DNA of 64,000 nucleotides from Poindextera sp035604135. Lineage in GTDB: Bacteria; Pseudomonadota; Alphaproteobacteria; Caulobacterales; Caulobacteraceae. The position numbers and the translations under genes were made by a program. The stretch lies in NCBI GenBank assembly GCA_035604135.1, contig DATNJB010000063.1:62001-126000 (forward strand), written 5' to 3'. Positions within the stretch are counted from its first letter, which is position 1. Every line of letters begins with the position of its first letter. A model generated the notes under the pieces. The model was not told the origin of the DNA. It ran no database searches and saw only the letters and a program-made list of their open reading frames with translations. Of this stretch, positions 34,359 to 42,519 are shown piece by piece.

Positions 34359-35630
34359 ATGAGCGACGGCGCGGTCGATCTCCGGCACGAGGCGCGGGGG
34401 AAGATCTATGCGACCCCGATCGAGGCGCTGAACCCGGCGCAACCGGACCTCTACCACCACGACACCATCTGGCCGCTGTTCGATCGGCTGCGCGCCGAGG
34501 ACCCTGTGCACCAGACCAAGGGCAGTGACTACGGCGATTTCTGGTCGATCACCCGCTACAACGACATCATGGCGGTGGACACCAATCACCAGGTGTTCTC
34601 GTCTGAAGGCGGGATCACGTTGCGCAGCCTCGAAGCCGAGGCGGAGACGCTGAAGCGTCCGCAGCGGCCGAGCTTCATCGCCATGGACCCGCCCAAGCAC
34701 GACGTGCAGCGCAAGACCGTGAGCCCGGTCGTCGCGCCCGCCAACCTGCAGCAGCTGGGACCGATCATCCGCGAACGCGCCGGCGCCATCCTGGACGGGC
34801 TTCCGATCGGCGAAGCGTTCGACTGGGTCGACCTGGTGTCCAAGGAGCTCACGGCCATGACGCTGGCCACGCTCTTCGACTTCCCGTTCGAGGAGCGGCG
34901 CAACCTCACCTACTGGTCGGACGTCATGACCAAGACGCCGGGCTTCGGCCCGGTGACCAGCTGGGAGCAGCGCTTCGAAGAGACGAGCAAGTGCTTCGCC
35001 TACTTCCAGGACCTGTGGGACGAGCGCGCCAAGGCGCCGCCCAGGTTCGACCTGGTCTCCATGCTGGCGCACGGCGAGGCCACCAAGGACATGGACCGCT
35101 GGGAGTACTACGGGAACCTGGCGCTCCTGATCATCGGCGGCAACGACACCACCCGGAACACCATCTCCGGCTCGATCTTTGCACTGAACAAATTTCCTGA
35201 ACAGTACGACAAGCTGCGCGCCAACCCGGCTCTGATCGCCTCGATGGTGTCTGAGACCATCCGCTGGCAGACGCCGCTCTCGCACATGCGGCGGACCGCG
35301 ACCCAGGACTTCGGGTTCCAGGGCAAACAGATCAAGGCCGGCGACCTGGTGGTCATGTGGTACCTGTCGGGCAACCGCGACGACACGGTGATCGAGGACC
35401 CCTACAACTACATCATCGACCGCGAGCGGCCGCGGCAGCACATCTCATTCGGCTTCGGCATCCACCGTTGCGTCGGCAACCGGCTGGCCGAGCTGCAGCT
35501 GACCATCATCTGGGAAGAGATCATGAAGCGCTTCCCGACCGTCGAGCTCGTCGCCGAGCCCACCCGCACCCACTCGATCTTCGTGCACGGCTACGAGTCC
35601 ATGCCCGTCGTCATCCCCCGCCGGAACTAG
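34359..35630 (+). CDS. Cytochrome P450, CYP153-like
   Basis: The 423-residue P450 has the I-helix oxygen-activation motif GGNDTTR (260-266), ExxR at Glu299-Arg302, LSHMRRTA, and the heme-binding loop FGFGIHRCVGNRLAE with Cys371. LLIIGGNDTTRN and HRCVGNRLAELQ are close to CYP153 alkane and fatty-acid omega-hydroxylases. Such enzymes need a ferredoxin and a ferredoxin reductase; neither is encoded in this window near the gene. A good AAGGAG sits eight bases before the ATG. Confidence 0.93.
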   Translation: MSDGAVDLRHEARGKIYATPIEALNPAQPDLYHHDTIWPLFDRLRAEDPVHQTKGSDYGDFWSITRYNDIMAVDTNHQVFSSEGGITLRSLEAEAETLKRPQRPSFIAMDPPKHDVQRKTVSPVVAPANLQQLGPIIRERAGAILDGLPIGEAFDWVDLVSKELTAMTLATLFDFPFEERRNLTYWSDVMTKTPGFGPVTSWEQRFEETSKCFAYFQDLWDERAKAPPRFDLVSMLAHGEATKDMDRWEYYGNLALLIIGGNDTTRNTISGSIFALNKFPEQYDKLRANPALIASMVSETIRWQTPLSHMRRTATQDFGFQGKQIKAGDLVVMWYLSGNRDDTVIEDPYNYIIDRERPRQHISFGFGIHRCVGNRLAELQLTIIWEEIMKRFPTVELVAEPTRTHSIFVHGYESMPVVIPRRN

Positions 35631-35662
35631 GCTCGCCCGCGCGAGCGGGAGCTCAGCTCTTG

Positions 35663-35739
35663 GACCGCCAAGGACGCCAAGTTCGCCAAAGGGGTCAGCC
35701 TCGGCGCATAAGCTTGCAGCCTTGGCGTCCTTGGCGGTC
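35663..35739. repeat. Perfect 19-bp inverted repeat with 39-base loop
   Basis: GACCGCCAAGGACGCCAAG (35663-35681) is matched by its exact reverse complement at 35721-35739. The left arm is followed by a partial extra unit, TTCGCCAAAG. It lies between the P450 and mannosidase genes and could form a very stable hairpin. It may be a terminator for the P450 gene or a member of a dispersed GCCAAGGA-type intergenic repeat family. Confidence 0.9.
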
Positions 35740-35769
35740 GAACCCGGCGACGTAGCGACCACACCGTCC

Positions 35770-37884
35770 ATGATCACCGTCCATCTGATCCTGAACGCCC
35801 ATATCGATCCGGCCTGGCTTTGGCCGGCGGGGGCGGGGATGGACGAGGTGGTCGCGACCTGTCGCTCGGCCTGCGACCGGCTGGATGCGCACCCGGACAT
35901 CGTCTTCGCCCGCGGCGGGGCCTGGGCCTACGACGTGGTCGAGCGCACCGATCCCAGCCTGTTCGCGCGCATCCGCGAGCACGTGGCGGCCGGGCGCTGG
36001 GAAGTCGTTGGCGGCTGGTGGGTGCAGCCTGACTGCAACCTGCCGACGCTGCTGGGCATGCAGCGGCAGATCGACGCCGGTCGCGCCTACTTCGAGAGCC
36101 GCTTCGGCCGCTTCCCGAGGGTCGCTTACAACGTCGATAGCTTTGGCCACGCCGCGGCGCTGCCGGAGCTCATGCGTCGGAACGGCCAGGATCGCTACGT
36201 GATGATGCGGCCGCAGGAGCACGAGAAAGTGCTGCCGTCACGCCTGTTCCGCTGGCGCGGCCGCGCGGGCGCCGAGGCGGTCACCACCTTCCGCATCGCC
36301 CACGCCTACGCGACGCGCGAGATGAGCGTCGAGCATATCGAGGCGGCGCTCGAAGGCCTGCCGGAAGGCTGCAGCCACACCATGGCGTTCGTCGGCGTCG
36401 GCGACCACGGCGGCGGGCCGACCGAGCGGCAGATCGCCTGGTGCAGAGAGCACGCCGAGGCAATCCCGGGCTGCCGGCTGGGGTTCTCCTCGCCATCCCG
36501 CTTCTTCGACGCGATCGAGCAGGAGGGCGCCAATTTGCCGGAAGTCACCGGCGAACTGCAGCACCATGCGGTCGGCTGCTATTCCGTGCTGCGCGCGATC
36601 AAGTGCGGCATGCGTCAGGCGGAGGAGGCGCTCGGCCAGGCCGAGATCGTCGCCGAGGCCGATCCGGCCCCGGACGCGCACACGCCCGAGCGGCTGGCCG
36701 AGGCTTGGCGCGCCATCGCCTTCAACGCCTTCCACGACATCCTGGGCGGGACTTGCGTGCCCTCGGCCACCGCCCAAGCGAGCGCCGAGCAGGCGATCCA
36801 GTTCGGCCTCCGCCGCATGGCCGCGCAGCTGCCGGGCGACGAGCGGCAGCGGATCGTGTTGTTCAATGCATCCGATGCTGCTTTCGACGGTTTTGCGGAG
36901 CTCGCGCCGTGGACGGAGGGCCGTTGGCGGCGGCATTGGCGCTTCATCGACGAGCGCGGCGCGGTCGTCCCGCACCAGCCGATCGCGCAGGAGGCGGCGA
37001 CGGCCTTTCCGCGGCGCGTGCTCATGCGGCTCGCCGTTGCGCCGCGCAGCCTGAAGGTCCTCCGCCTCGAGCGCGGGGGCGACGACGCCGACGAGGCGGC
37101 CAGCCAACCTCGCCAGAGGCGGGATGCGGGGCGCGCCATCGAGAACCTGAGCCTCGGCCAAGGGGCTATCGACTTCACGCCGGACGCTAGCTTCAAGCTC
37201 GGCGGGCTGACCGTCGCGCCCCGCCTGGAGCTGTACGACGACCCCACCGACACCTGGTCGCACGGCGTCGATCGCCTGGGCGAGAATCGCATCGCCGTGG
37301 CGGCATGGGAGCCGCCGGCCCCGATCGACAACGGCCCGCTGATGCGCTCGGGGCTGCAGCACGGCGCGATCGGCGATAGCACGCTCGTCGCCGAGTGGCG
37401 CCTTTATGCCGATGAGCCCGTGGTCGAGCTCAGGCTCGCCGTTCACTGGCGGGCGCGCCACCAGCTGCTCAAGCTCGTGCTGCCGCTCGCCCTGGCCGAG
37501 CGCATCGACGGCGTCATGGGCGAGCCCGTGACGCGTGCGCTCGACGGCCGCGAGCGGCCGCTTCAAGACTTTGCCTGGTTTCGCTCGAGCGCCGGCCGCG
37601 CTTTCGGCGTGGTCTGCCCGGACGTTTTTAGCCTGGATGCGGACGATGGCGGCGCTCGACTGACCCTGCTCCGCAGTCCGCTCGAGGCGCATCACGACCC
37701 CGCCCCCGCCGACGCCTTTCCGCGCGCCGACGCGGCAGACCAGGGCGTGCATCACTTCCGCTTGCAGTTCGCCAGCTTCGACGCCCTCTCGCCCGCCTGG
37801 CTCAAAGCCCACGCCGGCATTACCCACCGCCCGCTCATCGCCTGCGACTGGAGCAAGGGGATGGTCGCCCGCAACGAGACCTGA
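35770..37884 (+). CDS. GH38 alpha-mannosidase
   Basis: From ATG 35770 the protein has 704 residues. The N-terminal HLILNAHIDPAWLWP gives the zinc ligands His11 and Asp13, and Asp123 in AYNVDSFGHA is the family nucleophile. HDILGGTCVPSATAQA marks the middle domain, and the C-terminal beta domain is shorter than in eukaryotic enzymes. There is no signal peptide, so it is probably cytoplasmic, acting on mannosides. No mannose transporter lies beside it. The open frame upstream enters the inverted repeat and is not used. Confidence 0.92.
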   Translation: MITVHLILNAHIDPAWLWPAGAGMDEVVATCRSACDRLDAHPDIVFARGGAWAYDVVERTDPSLFARIREHVAAGRWEVVGGWWVQPDCNLPTLLGMQRQIDAGRAYFESRFGRFPRVAYNVDSFGHAAALPELMRRNGQDRYVMMRPQEHEKVLPSRLFRWRGRAGAEAVTTFRIAHAYATREMSVEHIEAALEGLPEGCSHTMAFVGVGDHGGGPTERQIAWCREHAEAIPGCRLGFSSPSRFFDAIEQEGANLPEVTGELQHHAVGCYSVLRAIKCGMRQAEEALGQAEIVAEADPAPDAHTPERLAEAWRAIAFNAFHDILGGTCVPSATAQASAEQAIQFGLRRMAAQLPGDERQRIVLFNASDAAFDGFAELAPWTEGRWRRHWRFIDERGAVVPHQPIAQEAATAFPRRVLMRLAVAPRSLKVLRLERGGDDADEAASQPRQRRDAGRAIENLSLGQGAIDFTPDASFKLGGLTVAPRLELYDDPTDTWSHGVDRLGENRIAVAAWEPPAPIDNGPLMRSGLQHGAIGDSTLVAEWRLYADEPVVELRLAVHWRARHQLLKLVLPLALAERIDGVMGEPVTRALDGRERPLQDFAWFRSSAGRAFGVVCPDVFSLDADDGGARLTLLRSPLEAHHDPAPADAFPRADAADQGVHHFRLQFASFDALSPAWLKAHAGITHRPLIACDWSKGMVARNET

Positions 37885-37891
37885 GGCAGGC

Positions 37892-38707
37892 TCAGTGCGA
37901 GATGAATACCGGCACGGGCGCGCGCGTAAGGACCATGGGCGTTGTCCCGCCGAGCAGGAAATCGATCCAACTGGGCCGTCCGTAGCCGCCCATGACCAGG
38001 AGGTCGAAGCCGTGCATGTGCTGGACGAGCTCGGCGCCGTGGGACTGGCGCGTGTGGACCTGCGGGTTGATCTCGACCGCCAGCCCGTAGCGCCGCAGGT
38101 GGTCGGCCAGGTCGGAGGGGAAAACGTCGGGGTCTTCCGCCAGCGCCAGAATCTCGACCCGAGCGTTGGAGCCAACCAGGATGGGCAGGGCATCGTGCAC
38201 GGCGCGCGTCGCCTGGGCGCTGCCGTCCCAGCCGATCAGCACCCTGTCCAGCCGCGCGTCTTCCCGTTGGATGGCGTCGGGCGTCACGACGACCGGCCGC
38301 CCGCCCTGCAAGACCACCTCCTCGGCCAGAAACAGCGGATGACGGTGCGCCGAGCCCTCGGCTTCGTACTGGCCGAGGATCACGAGATCGGCGTTGATGG
38401 CTGCGTTGCACAGACAGGCGCTCATGGGGCCCTCCTGTATCCGCCAATCCGTGGGGGTCGTCCGGCCGTTGCTCAACTCGGCGAACAGCGCCTCTGAGCC
38501 GATTGCACCTTGCCGTTGGAACCGCTCCAGGTTCTCGGTCGCACGCTCGATCGCGTGCGGCTTGTAGTAGGGCGGCACGTCCAGCGGCGGGATGACGTGG
38601 ACGCCGGTCAGGCGCGCGCCGTGGCGGTCGGCCAGGTCCAGGGCGAACGCGGTCCGCTCTCGGCCGGCCTCGGTCGAATCCACGTGAACCACGATGTCGG
38701 CCAGCAT
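37892..38707 (-). CDS. Tandem-domain universal stress protein
   Basis: The 271-residue protein starts MLADIVVHVDSTEAGRERTAFAL and has two UspA domains (about 1-140 and 150-271). The second carries the nucleotide-binding signature GGYGRPSWIDFLLGGTTPMVL-like, with G-x2-G-x9-G-T, while the first lacks it (GQYEAEGSAHRH). It probably binds ATP through the C-terminal half. The open frame continues to 38782, but the conserved domain begins at 38707. It lies 79 bases downstream of the Nramp-like gene on the same strand and may be co-expressed with it. Confidence 0.88.
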   Translation of the reverse strand: MLADIVVHVDSTEAGRERTAFALDLADRHGARLTGVHVIPPLDVPPYYKPHAIERATENLERFQRQGAIGSEALFAELSNGRTTPTDWRIQEGPMSACLCNAAINADLVILGQYEAEGSAHRHPLFLAEEVVLQGGRPVVVTPDAIQREDARLDRVLIGWDGSAQATRAVHDALPILVGSNARVEILALAEDPDVFPSDLADHLRRYGLAVEINPQVHTRQSHGAELVQHMHGFDLLVMGGYGRPSWIDFLLGGTTPMVLTRAPVPVFISH

Positions 38708-38786
38708 CCAGGCCTCCCACGGTCGGCGCGACACGATCGCCTGCGGCGATAGGCGCGTCATTGACGCCACGCAATCCCGCACACAC

Positions 38787-40121
38787 TCAGCTCGGGATGA
38801 ACATCGCCAGCGCCGCGACCCCCATTACGGCCGTCCCGAGCCACCCAAGGACGATAAGGGTCCGCGTCGCCGTGAACTCGCCCATCACCGACTTTTTGGA
38901 AGCCAGGATGATGATCACCGCCATCAGTGGCACGGCCACCACGCCGTTGATCACCGCGCTCCAGAACAGCGCCTTTATCGGGTCGATCGGAGAAAACTGG
39001 ATGACGAGGGCGAGAAGCACGCTGACGGCGATCACGGCGTAGAACCCGCGCGCGTCCTGTACCCGGCGCTCGAGACCCTCGCTCCAGCCCATCGCTTCGG
39101 AAAGCGCATAGGCGCCGGATCCGGCCAGCACCGGCACGCCGATCAGCCCGACGCCGAGAAGGCCGATCGTGAACAGCAGGAAGGCGAAGGGCCCAGCCAG
39201 CGGCTTGAGCGCGGACGCGGCCTGCGCGGCCGTCTGGATGTCTTTGATCCCCGCCACGTGCAGGGTGACGGCCGTGGCCAGGATGATGAAGAAGGCGGTT
39301 ACGTCGGAATAGAACATGCCGCTCCAGGTGTCCCAGCGGATGCGACGCAGCTCGGGGACGGCCGAGGCCTTGTCCCGCTTGAGCGCGCGCTCGCGGTTTG
39401 CGTGCATGTCCTCAACCTCCTCGGAGGCCTGCCAGAAGAACAGATAGGGGCTGATGGTGGTCCCGAAGATGCCGACCACCACCGTGGCGGCCCCGGCGTT
39501 CAGAGCGAACTTGGGCCACACCGTGCGCAGCGCGACCTCGCCCCAGGGCACGTGCACGGTAAAGAGCACCGCGGCGTAGGCGAGCAGCGAGAGCGTCAGC
39601 CATTTCAGGTAGGCGACGTAGCGGTGATAGGGGACGAACAGCTGCAGGCCCAGGCTCAGGAGCACGAATCCAAGGGTCATCAGGTGGCGGTCGATGCGGG
39701 TGACCAGCTCGCCCGCCTCGCCCATGGCGGCCAGGTCGGCGGCGATGTTCAGCGTGTTGGCGACGAGCAGGAGCAGAACGACGGCACGGACCACGATGGG
39801 CGGAAACGCCGCCTTCATGTTGGCGGCGAGGCCCCTGCCTGTGACACGACCAATGCGGGCGCAGATTGACTGGATCGCCGCCATCAGCGGAAAACAAAGC
39901 GGCATCGTCCAGAGCATGTTGAGGCCGAACTGGGCCCCGGCCTGGGAATAGGTGGCGATGCCGCTGGGGTCGTCGTCGGCGACGCCGGTGATCAGACCCG
40001 GCCCGACCCTGGCGAGCGGGTGCTCCTTCACACGCTCCCAGAAGACCTGCAGCCGGGTCGGTTTGCGGCGAGGCGCGCCCGAAGGGGAGCCCTCGCCTCC
40101 GGCGGCGATATTCTTCAACAC
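38787..40121 (-). CDS. Nramp-related metal ion transporter with altered metal site
   Basis: The GTG at 40121 is supported by GAGGAGCCCA directly upstream, giving 444 residues and about 11 membrane helices. The Nramp helix-1 motif DPGN is replaced by DDDPSGIATYS, and the helix-6 MPH motif by TTISPYLFFWQASEEVE. Both are found in a divergent Nramp-like group whose substrate is not settled (divalent metal such as Mn, Fe or Mg). The N-terminal basic stretch RRKPTRLQVFWERV is cytoplasmic. It is followed by the universal stress protein gene. Confidence 0.88.
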   Translation of the reverse strand: MLKNIAAGGEGSPSGAPRRKPTRLQVFWERVKEHPLARVGPGLITGVADDDPSGIATYSQAGAQFGLNMLWTMPLCFPLMAAIQSICARIGRVTGRGLAANMKAAFPPIVVRAVVLLLLVANTLNIAADLAAMGEAGELVTRIDRHLMTLGFVLLSLGLQLFVPYHRYVAYLKWLTLSLLAYAAVLFTVHVPWGEVALRTVWPKFALNAGAATVVVGIFGTTISPYLFFWQASEEVEDMHANRERALKRDKASAVPELRRIRWDTWSGMFYSDVTAFFIILATAVTLHVAGIKDIQTAAQAASALKPLAGPFAFLLFTIGLLGVGLIGVPVLAGSGAYALSEAMGWSEGLERRVQDARGFYAVIAVSVLLALVIQFSPIDPIKALFWSAVINGVVAVPLMAVIIILASKKSVMGEFTATRTLIVLGWLGTAVMGVAALAMFIPS

Positions 40122-40188
40122 TGGGCTCCTCGAACCTTCGTCCCCGTAAACCTTGTCCCGCGCGAAGGCGACAAGGCCATAATGCCGA

Positions 40189-41034
40189 TCAAGCCGCGAG
40201 GAAGCGGCGCAGGACCACCTCGGCCGCATCCGGCTCGTCGCGATGCACGCCATGACCAGCACTTTCGAACACGATACGTTCCGCCACGCCGTCAGGAAGC
40301 GCCGCGGTGATCGCCTCGCTGCAGGCGACCGGCGTGATGGGGTCTTCGCCGCCGGCCAGGATGAGCGTTGGGCAGGCGACGGCGGGCAAGCCCCTGGTCA
40401 GGTCCATCGTGCGCATCTCGCCCAGGATGAAGCGCGACATGACCTCGGTCCTCAGGATCGCGCGGCGGCGGGCCGCCGCCTCGGCAGGGTTGGGCTTCGG
40501 ATTGTAGAGCGGCATGCAGACGCTCATGTATTCCTCGGTCACGCCCGGCTCGGGCGCGGTCCAGAACCGCTCGGCGATGTCACACGCCTTTGGTCCGCCC
40601 TTCGCCTCCATCATCCGGTAGGTGACGTCGAGCATCAGCGACGCGGCCGTCGACGACAGGATCAGCTTGGCGGGATGTTCGGGATGGCGGCTCGCGTAGG
40701 ACATGGCGACCATGCCGCCGAACGAGTTGCCGTAGACGACCGGCTTTTCGATTCCGAGCGCCTCGCAGATCGCCTTGAGGTCGTCGCCCCACTGATCGAG
40801 CCGCCAGGTGTCCGGCTCCCCGGTCGAGCGGCCGTTGCCGCGGTGGTCGATGTAGAGGACCTGATGGGTGTCGGCGAAGCGGTCGAAGTAGGGCCGAAGC
40901 GTCGAGTGATCGAACCCAGGGCCGCCGTGCATGATGATCAGCGTCGGGCGCTCGGCCATCCGCTCGCCGTCGATCGCGAGCTTCGAGCCGACAACGTCGA
41001 AGAAGATGCGGGCCGTACCGATATCGACGAACAA
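40189..41034 (-). CDS. Alpha/beta hydrolase, proline iminopeptidase-like
   Basis: The 281-residue protein has the oxyanion motif HGGPGFDHS, the DHRGNGRS turn and the nucleophile elbow GNSFGG. An acid lies in LAGGEDPITP and the histidine in ESAGHGVHRDEP. HGGPG is typical of prolyl aminopeptidase (S33) relatives, but the substrate is open. The start is a TTG at 41034, chosen because GGAGG lies six bases upstream. It lies downstream of a large inverted repeat that separates it from another hydrolase gene on the same strand. Confidence 0.87.
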   Translation of the reverse strand: MFVDIGTARIFFDVVGSKLAIDGERMAERPTLIIMHGGPGFDHSTLRPYFDRFADTHQVLYIDHRGNGRSTGEPDTWRLDQWGDDLKAICEALGIEKPVVYGNSFGGMVAMSYASRHPEHPAKLILSSTAASLMLDVTYRMMEAKGGPKACDIAERFWTAPEPGVTEEYMSVCMPLYNPKPNPAEAAARRRAILRTEVMSRFILGEMRTMDLTRGLPAVACPTLILAGGEDPITPVACSEAITAALPDGVAERIVFESAGHGVHRDEPDAAEVVLRRFLAA

Positions 41035-41060
41035 ATCGAGCCTCCGATGCCACCACTCAG

Positions 41061-41227
41061 ATCCTCCACCGTAGGGGAGGGGGACCGCACGCAGTGCGGT
41101 GGAGGGGGAACGATGCCGGCCGCGCCCGCGTCAGGACGGACCTAGGTCATGCTTGCAGGCCGGCCGCGCGAGCGGCGGACCCCCTCCACCATGCTTCGCA
41201 TGGTCCCCCTCCCCCGACGGGGAGGAT
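41061..41227. repeat. Inverted pair of 48-base elements, each with an internal palindrome
   Basis: Left arm 41061-41108 and right arm 41180-41227 are inverted copies of one element of the form TCCTCC-x-GGGGAGGGGGACC, then a palindromic core, then GGTGGAGGGGG. The cores differ in sequence (ACCGCACGCAGTGCGGT versus ACCATGCGAAGCATGGT), but both remain self-complementary. The 71-base centre has no gene. It could form a large cruciform or RNA hairpin and end transcription between the two hydrolase genes. It looks like a REP-like family that is dispersed in related genomes. Confidence 0.9.
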
Positions 41228-41239
41228 CTAGTTAGTCCT

Positions 41240-42007
41240 TCAGAGCCTCGCGAGGAACTCGCCAACAGCGGCGGTGAACTCGTCCGGGCGATCGAGGTTG
41301 ACCGGATGGCCGCCGTCGAGGTCGACGACGCGCAACCCCGGGATGGTCTTGGCGGCGTGGTCGCGCAGCGGCTGGAAGCGCCGCTCGCGCCGGCCGTTGA
41401 CCAGGAGGGTAGGCGTCGTGATCTCGGCCAGGCGCGGGGTCACGCACAGGCCGGGCGAGGTCCAGCGCAGCCCGTTGGCGACGCCGGCAAGCGAGATCAG
41501 CGCGGCGTCGGCGATCAGCTCGTCCTCGACGTCGGGCGGCAGGCGGCCGGTGCGCTTGGGGTAGAAGGCCATCGCCTCCAGCGCCGGGCGGCCGCGCGCC
41601 TCGAACGCGGCCATCCGCTGCAGCCGGATCTCCTCACTGACGGGCGGGTCGCCGGGCGAGAGCGCCGAGTTGGAGTTGGTGAACACCTGGGCGAAGAGCC
41701 GCTCCGGCCGCTCCAGCGCATAGCGCATCGTAAGCCCCGCCCCGAACGACTGGCCACAGACCGTCCAGCGCTCGGCGCCGAGCTGGACGCGCAACGCCTC
41801 GAAGCGGTCGATGTAGGCCTCGACGGTGTAGGCGGCCGGGTCGGTCGGGCTCTGCGAGCGGCCATGCCCCAGCACTTCGACCACCACCGGCGTCGAAAAG
41901 CGGCTGAGCGCCGCAAGGTTCGGCCGCCACTGCGCGCGGCTGGAGCAGAGTCCGTGCACGAGCAGAAGGGGGGGACCCCTGCCCTCGAACACCTCGACGT
42001 GCATCAT
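41240..42007 (-). CDS. Alpha/beta hydrolase
   Basis: The 255-residue protein has HGLCSSRAQW (oxyanion region), VLGHGRSQSP, the nucleophile elbow CGQSFGAG and a final histidine in DLDGGHPVNLDRPDEF. The overall pattern fits the 3-oxoadipate enol-lactonase/esterase group, but the substrate is unknown. The start is one of two adjacent ATG codons (42007 or 42004). The VOC gene lies 25 bases upstream on the same strand, so these two probably share a transcript. Confidence 0.87.
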   Translation of the reverse strand: MMHVEVFEGRGPPLLLVHGLCSSRAQWRPNLAALSRFSTPVVVEVLGHGRSQSPTDPAAYTVEAYIDRFEALRVQLGAERWTVCGQSFGAGLTMRYALERPERLFAQVFTNSNSALSPGDPPVSEEIRLQRMAAFEARGRPALEAMAFYPKRTGRLPPDVEDELIADAALISLAGVANGLRWTSPGLCVTPRLAEITTPTLLVNGRRERRFQPLRDHAAKTIPGLRVVDLDGGHPVNLDRPDEFTAAVGEFLARL

Positions 42008-42032
42008 GGCCGGACGCGCGGCCCCGCTGGGC

Positions 42033-42428
42033 TCAGCGCTGCACGAGCTGGGTGAGAACGCCGCCGGTTTCGGCCGGGTGCACGAAGACCTGGCCGCGGA
42101 TCGGCTGGCCGGGGCCGGGATCGCCGACCAGGCGCACGCCCTTCTCCCGCAGCTCGGCCACCGCCTTTTCCAGGTCGTCCACCTTCATCGCGACCAGGTG
42201 CACGCCTTCGCCGCGCGAGGCGAGCCTTTGCGCGATCGGCCCCTCGTCGCCGAGGTTCGACACCAGCTCGACGTAGGAGTCCGCAAAGCGGAAGAAAGCC
42301 ATTTTCATGCCCGCCTGGGCGGCCTCGCTGCGGTCGGAGACCTTGGTCCCGTAGATGGCCTCGTAGCGGCCGACCGCCGCGTCCAGGTCCTTCACCGCCA
42401 CCACGACGTGATCGACGCCCTTGAACAT
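42033..42428 (-). CDS. Methylmalonyl-CoA epimerase-like VOC protein
   Basis: The 131-residue protein has the epimerase layout: GVDHVVVAVKDLDAAVGRYE with the first ligand histidine, YVELVSN, GVHLVAMKVDDLEKAV with a second ligand histidine, and PAETGGVLTQLVQ at the end. In true methylmalonyl-CoA epimerases the last strand ends in a metal-binding Glu (GVLIEL-like); here it is Gln. It may be a relative acting on another CoA ester or hydroxy acid. A clear GGGAG precedes the ATG. It is divergent from the amidohydrolase gene. Confidence 0.83.
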   Translation of the reverse strand: MFKGVDHVVVAVKDLDAAVGRYEAIYGTKVSDRSEAAQAGMKMAFFRFADSYVELVSNLGDEGPIAQRLASRGEGVHLVAMKVDDLEKAVAELREKGVRLVGDPGPGQPIRGQVFVHPAETGGVLTQLVQR

Positions 42429-42519
42429 CGCGCCACTCCCTTGAGCTGTTTCCTCGTCAAATCAGAGCTATCAGCGGGGGCGCCTCGCGCATAGTCTTCG
42501 CGGCAAGAAGAGGAGCGCC

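Noticed and set aside
35663..35739. Insertion sequence ends
   Set aside because: The perfect inverted repeat encloses only 39 bases, with no transposase and no target duplication seen.
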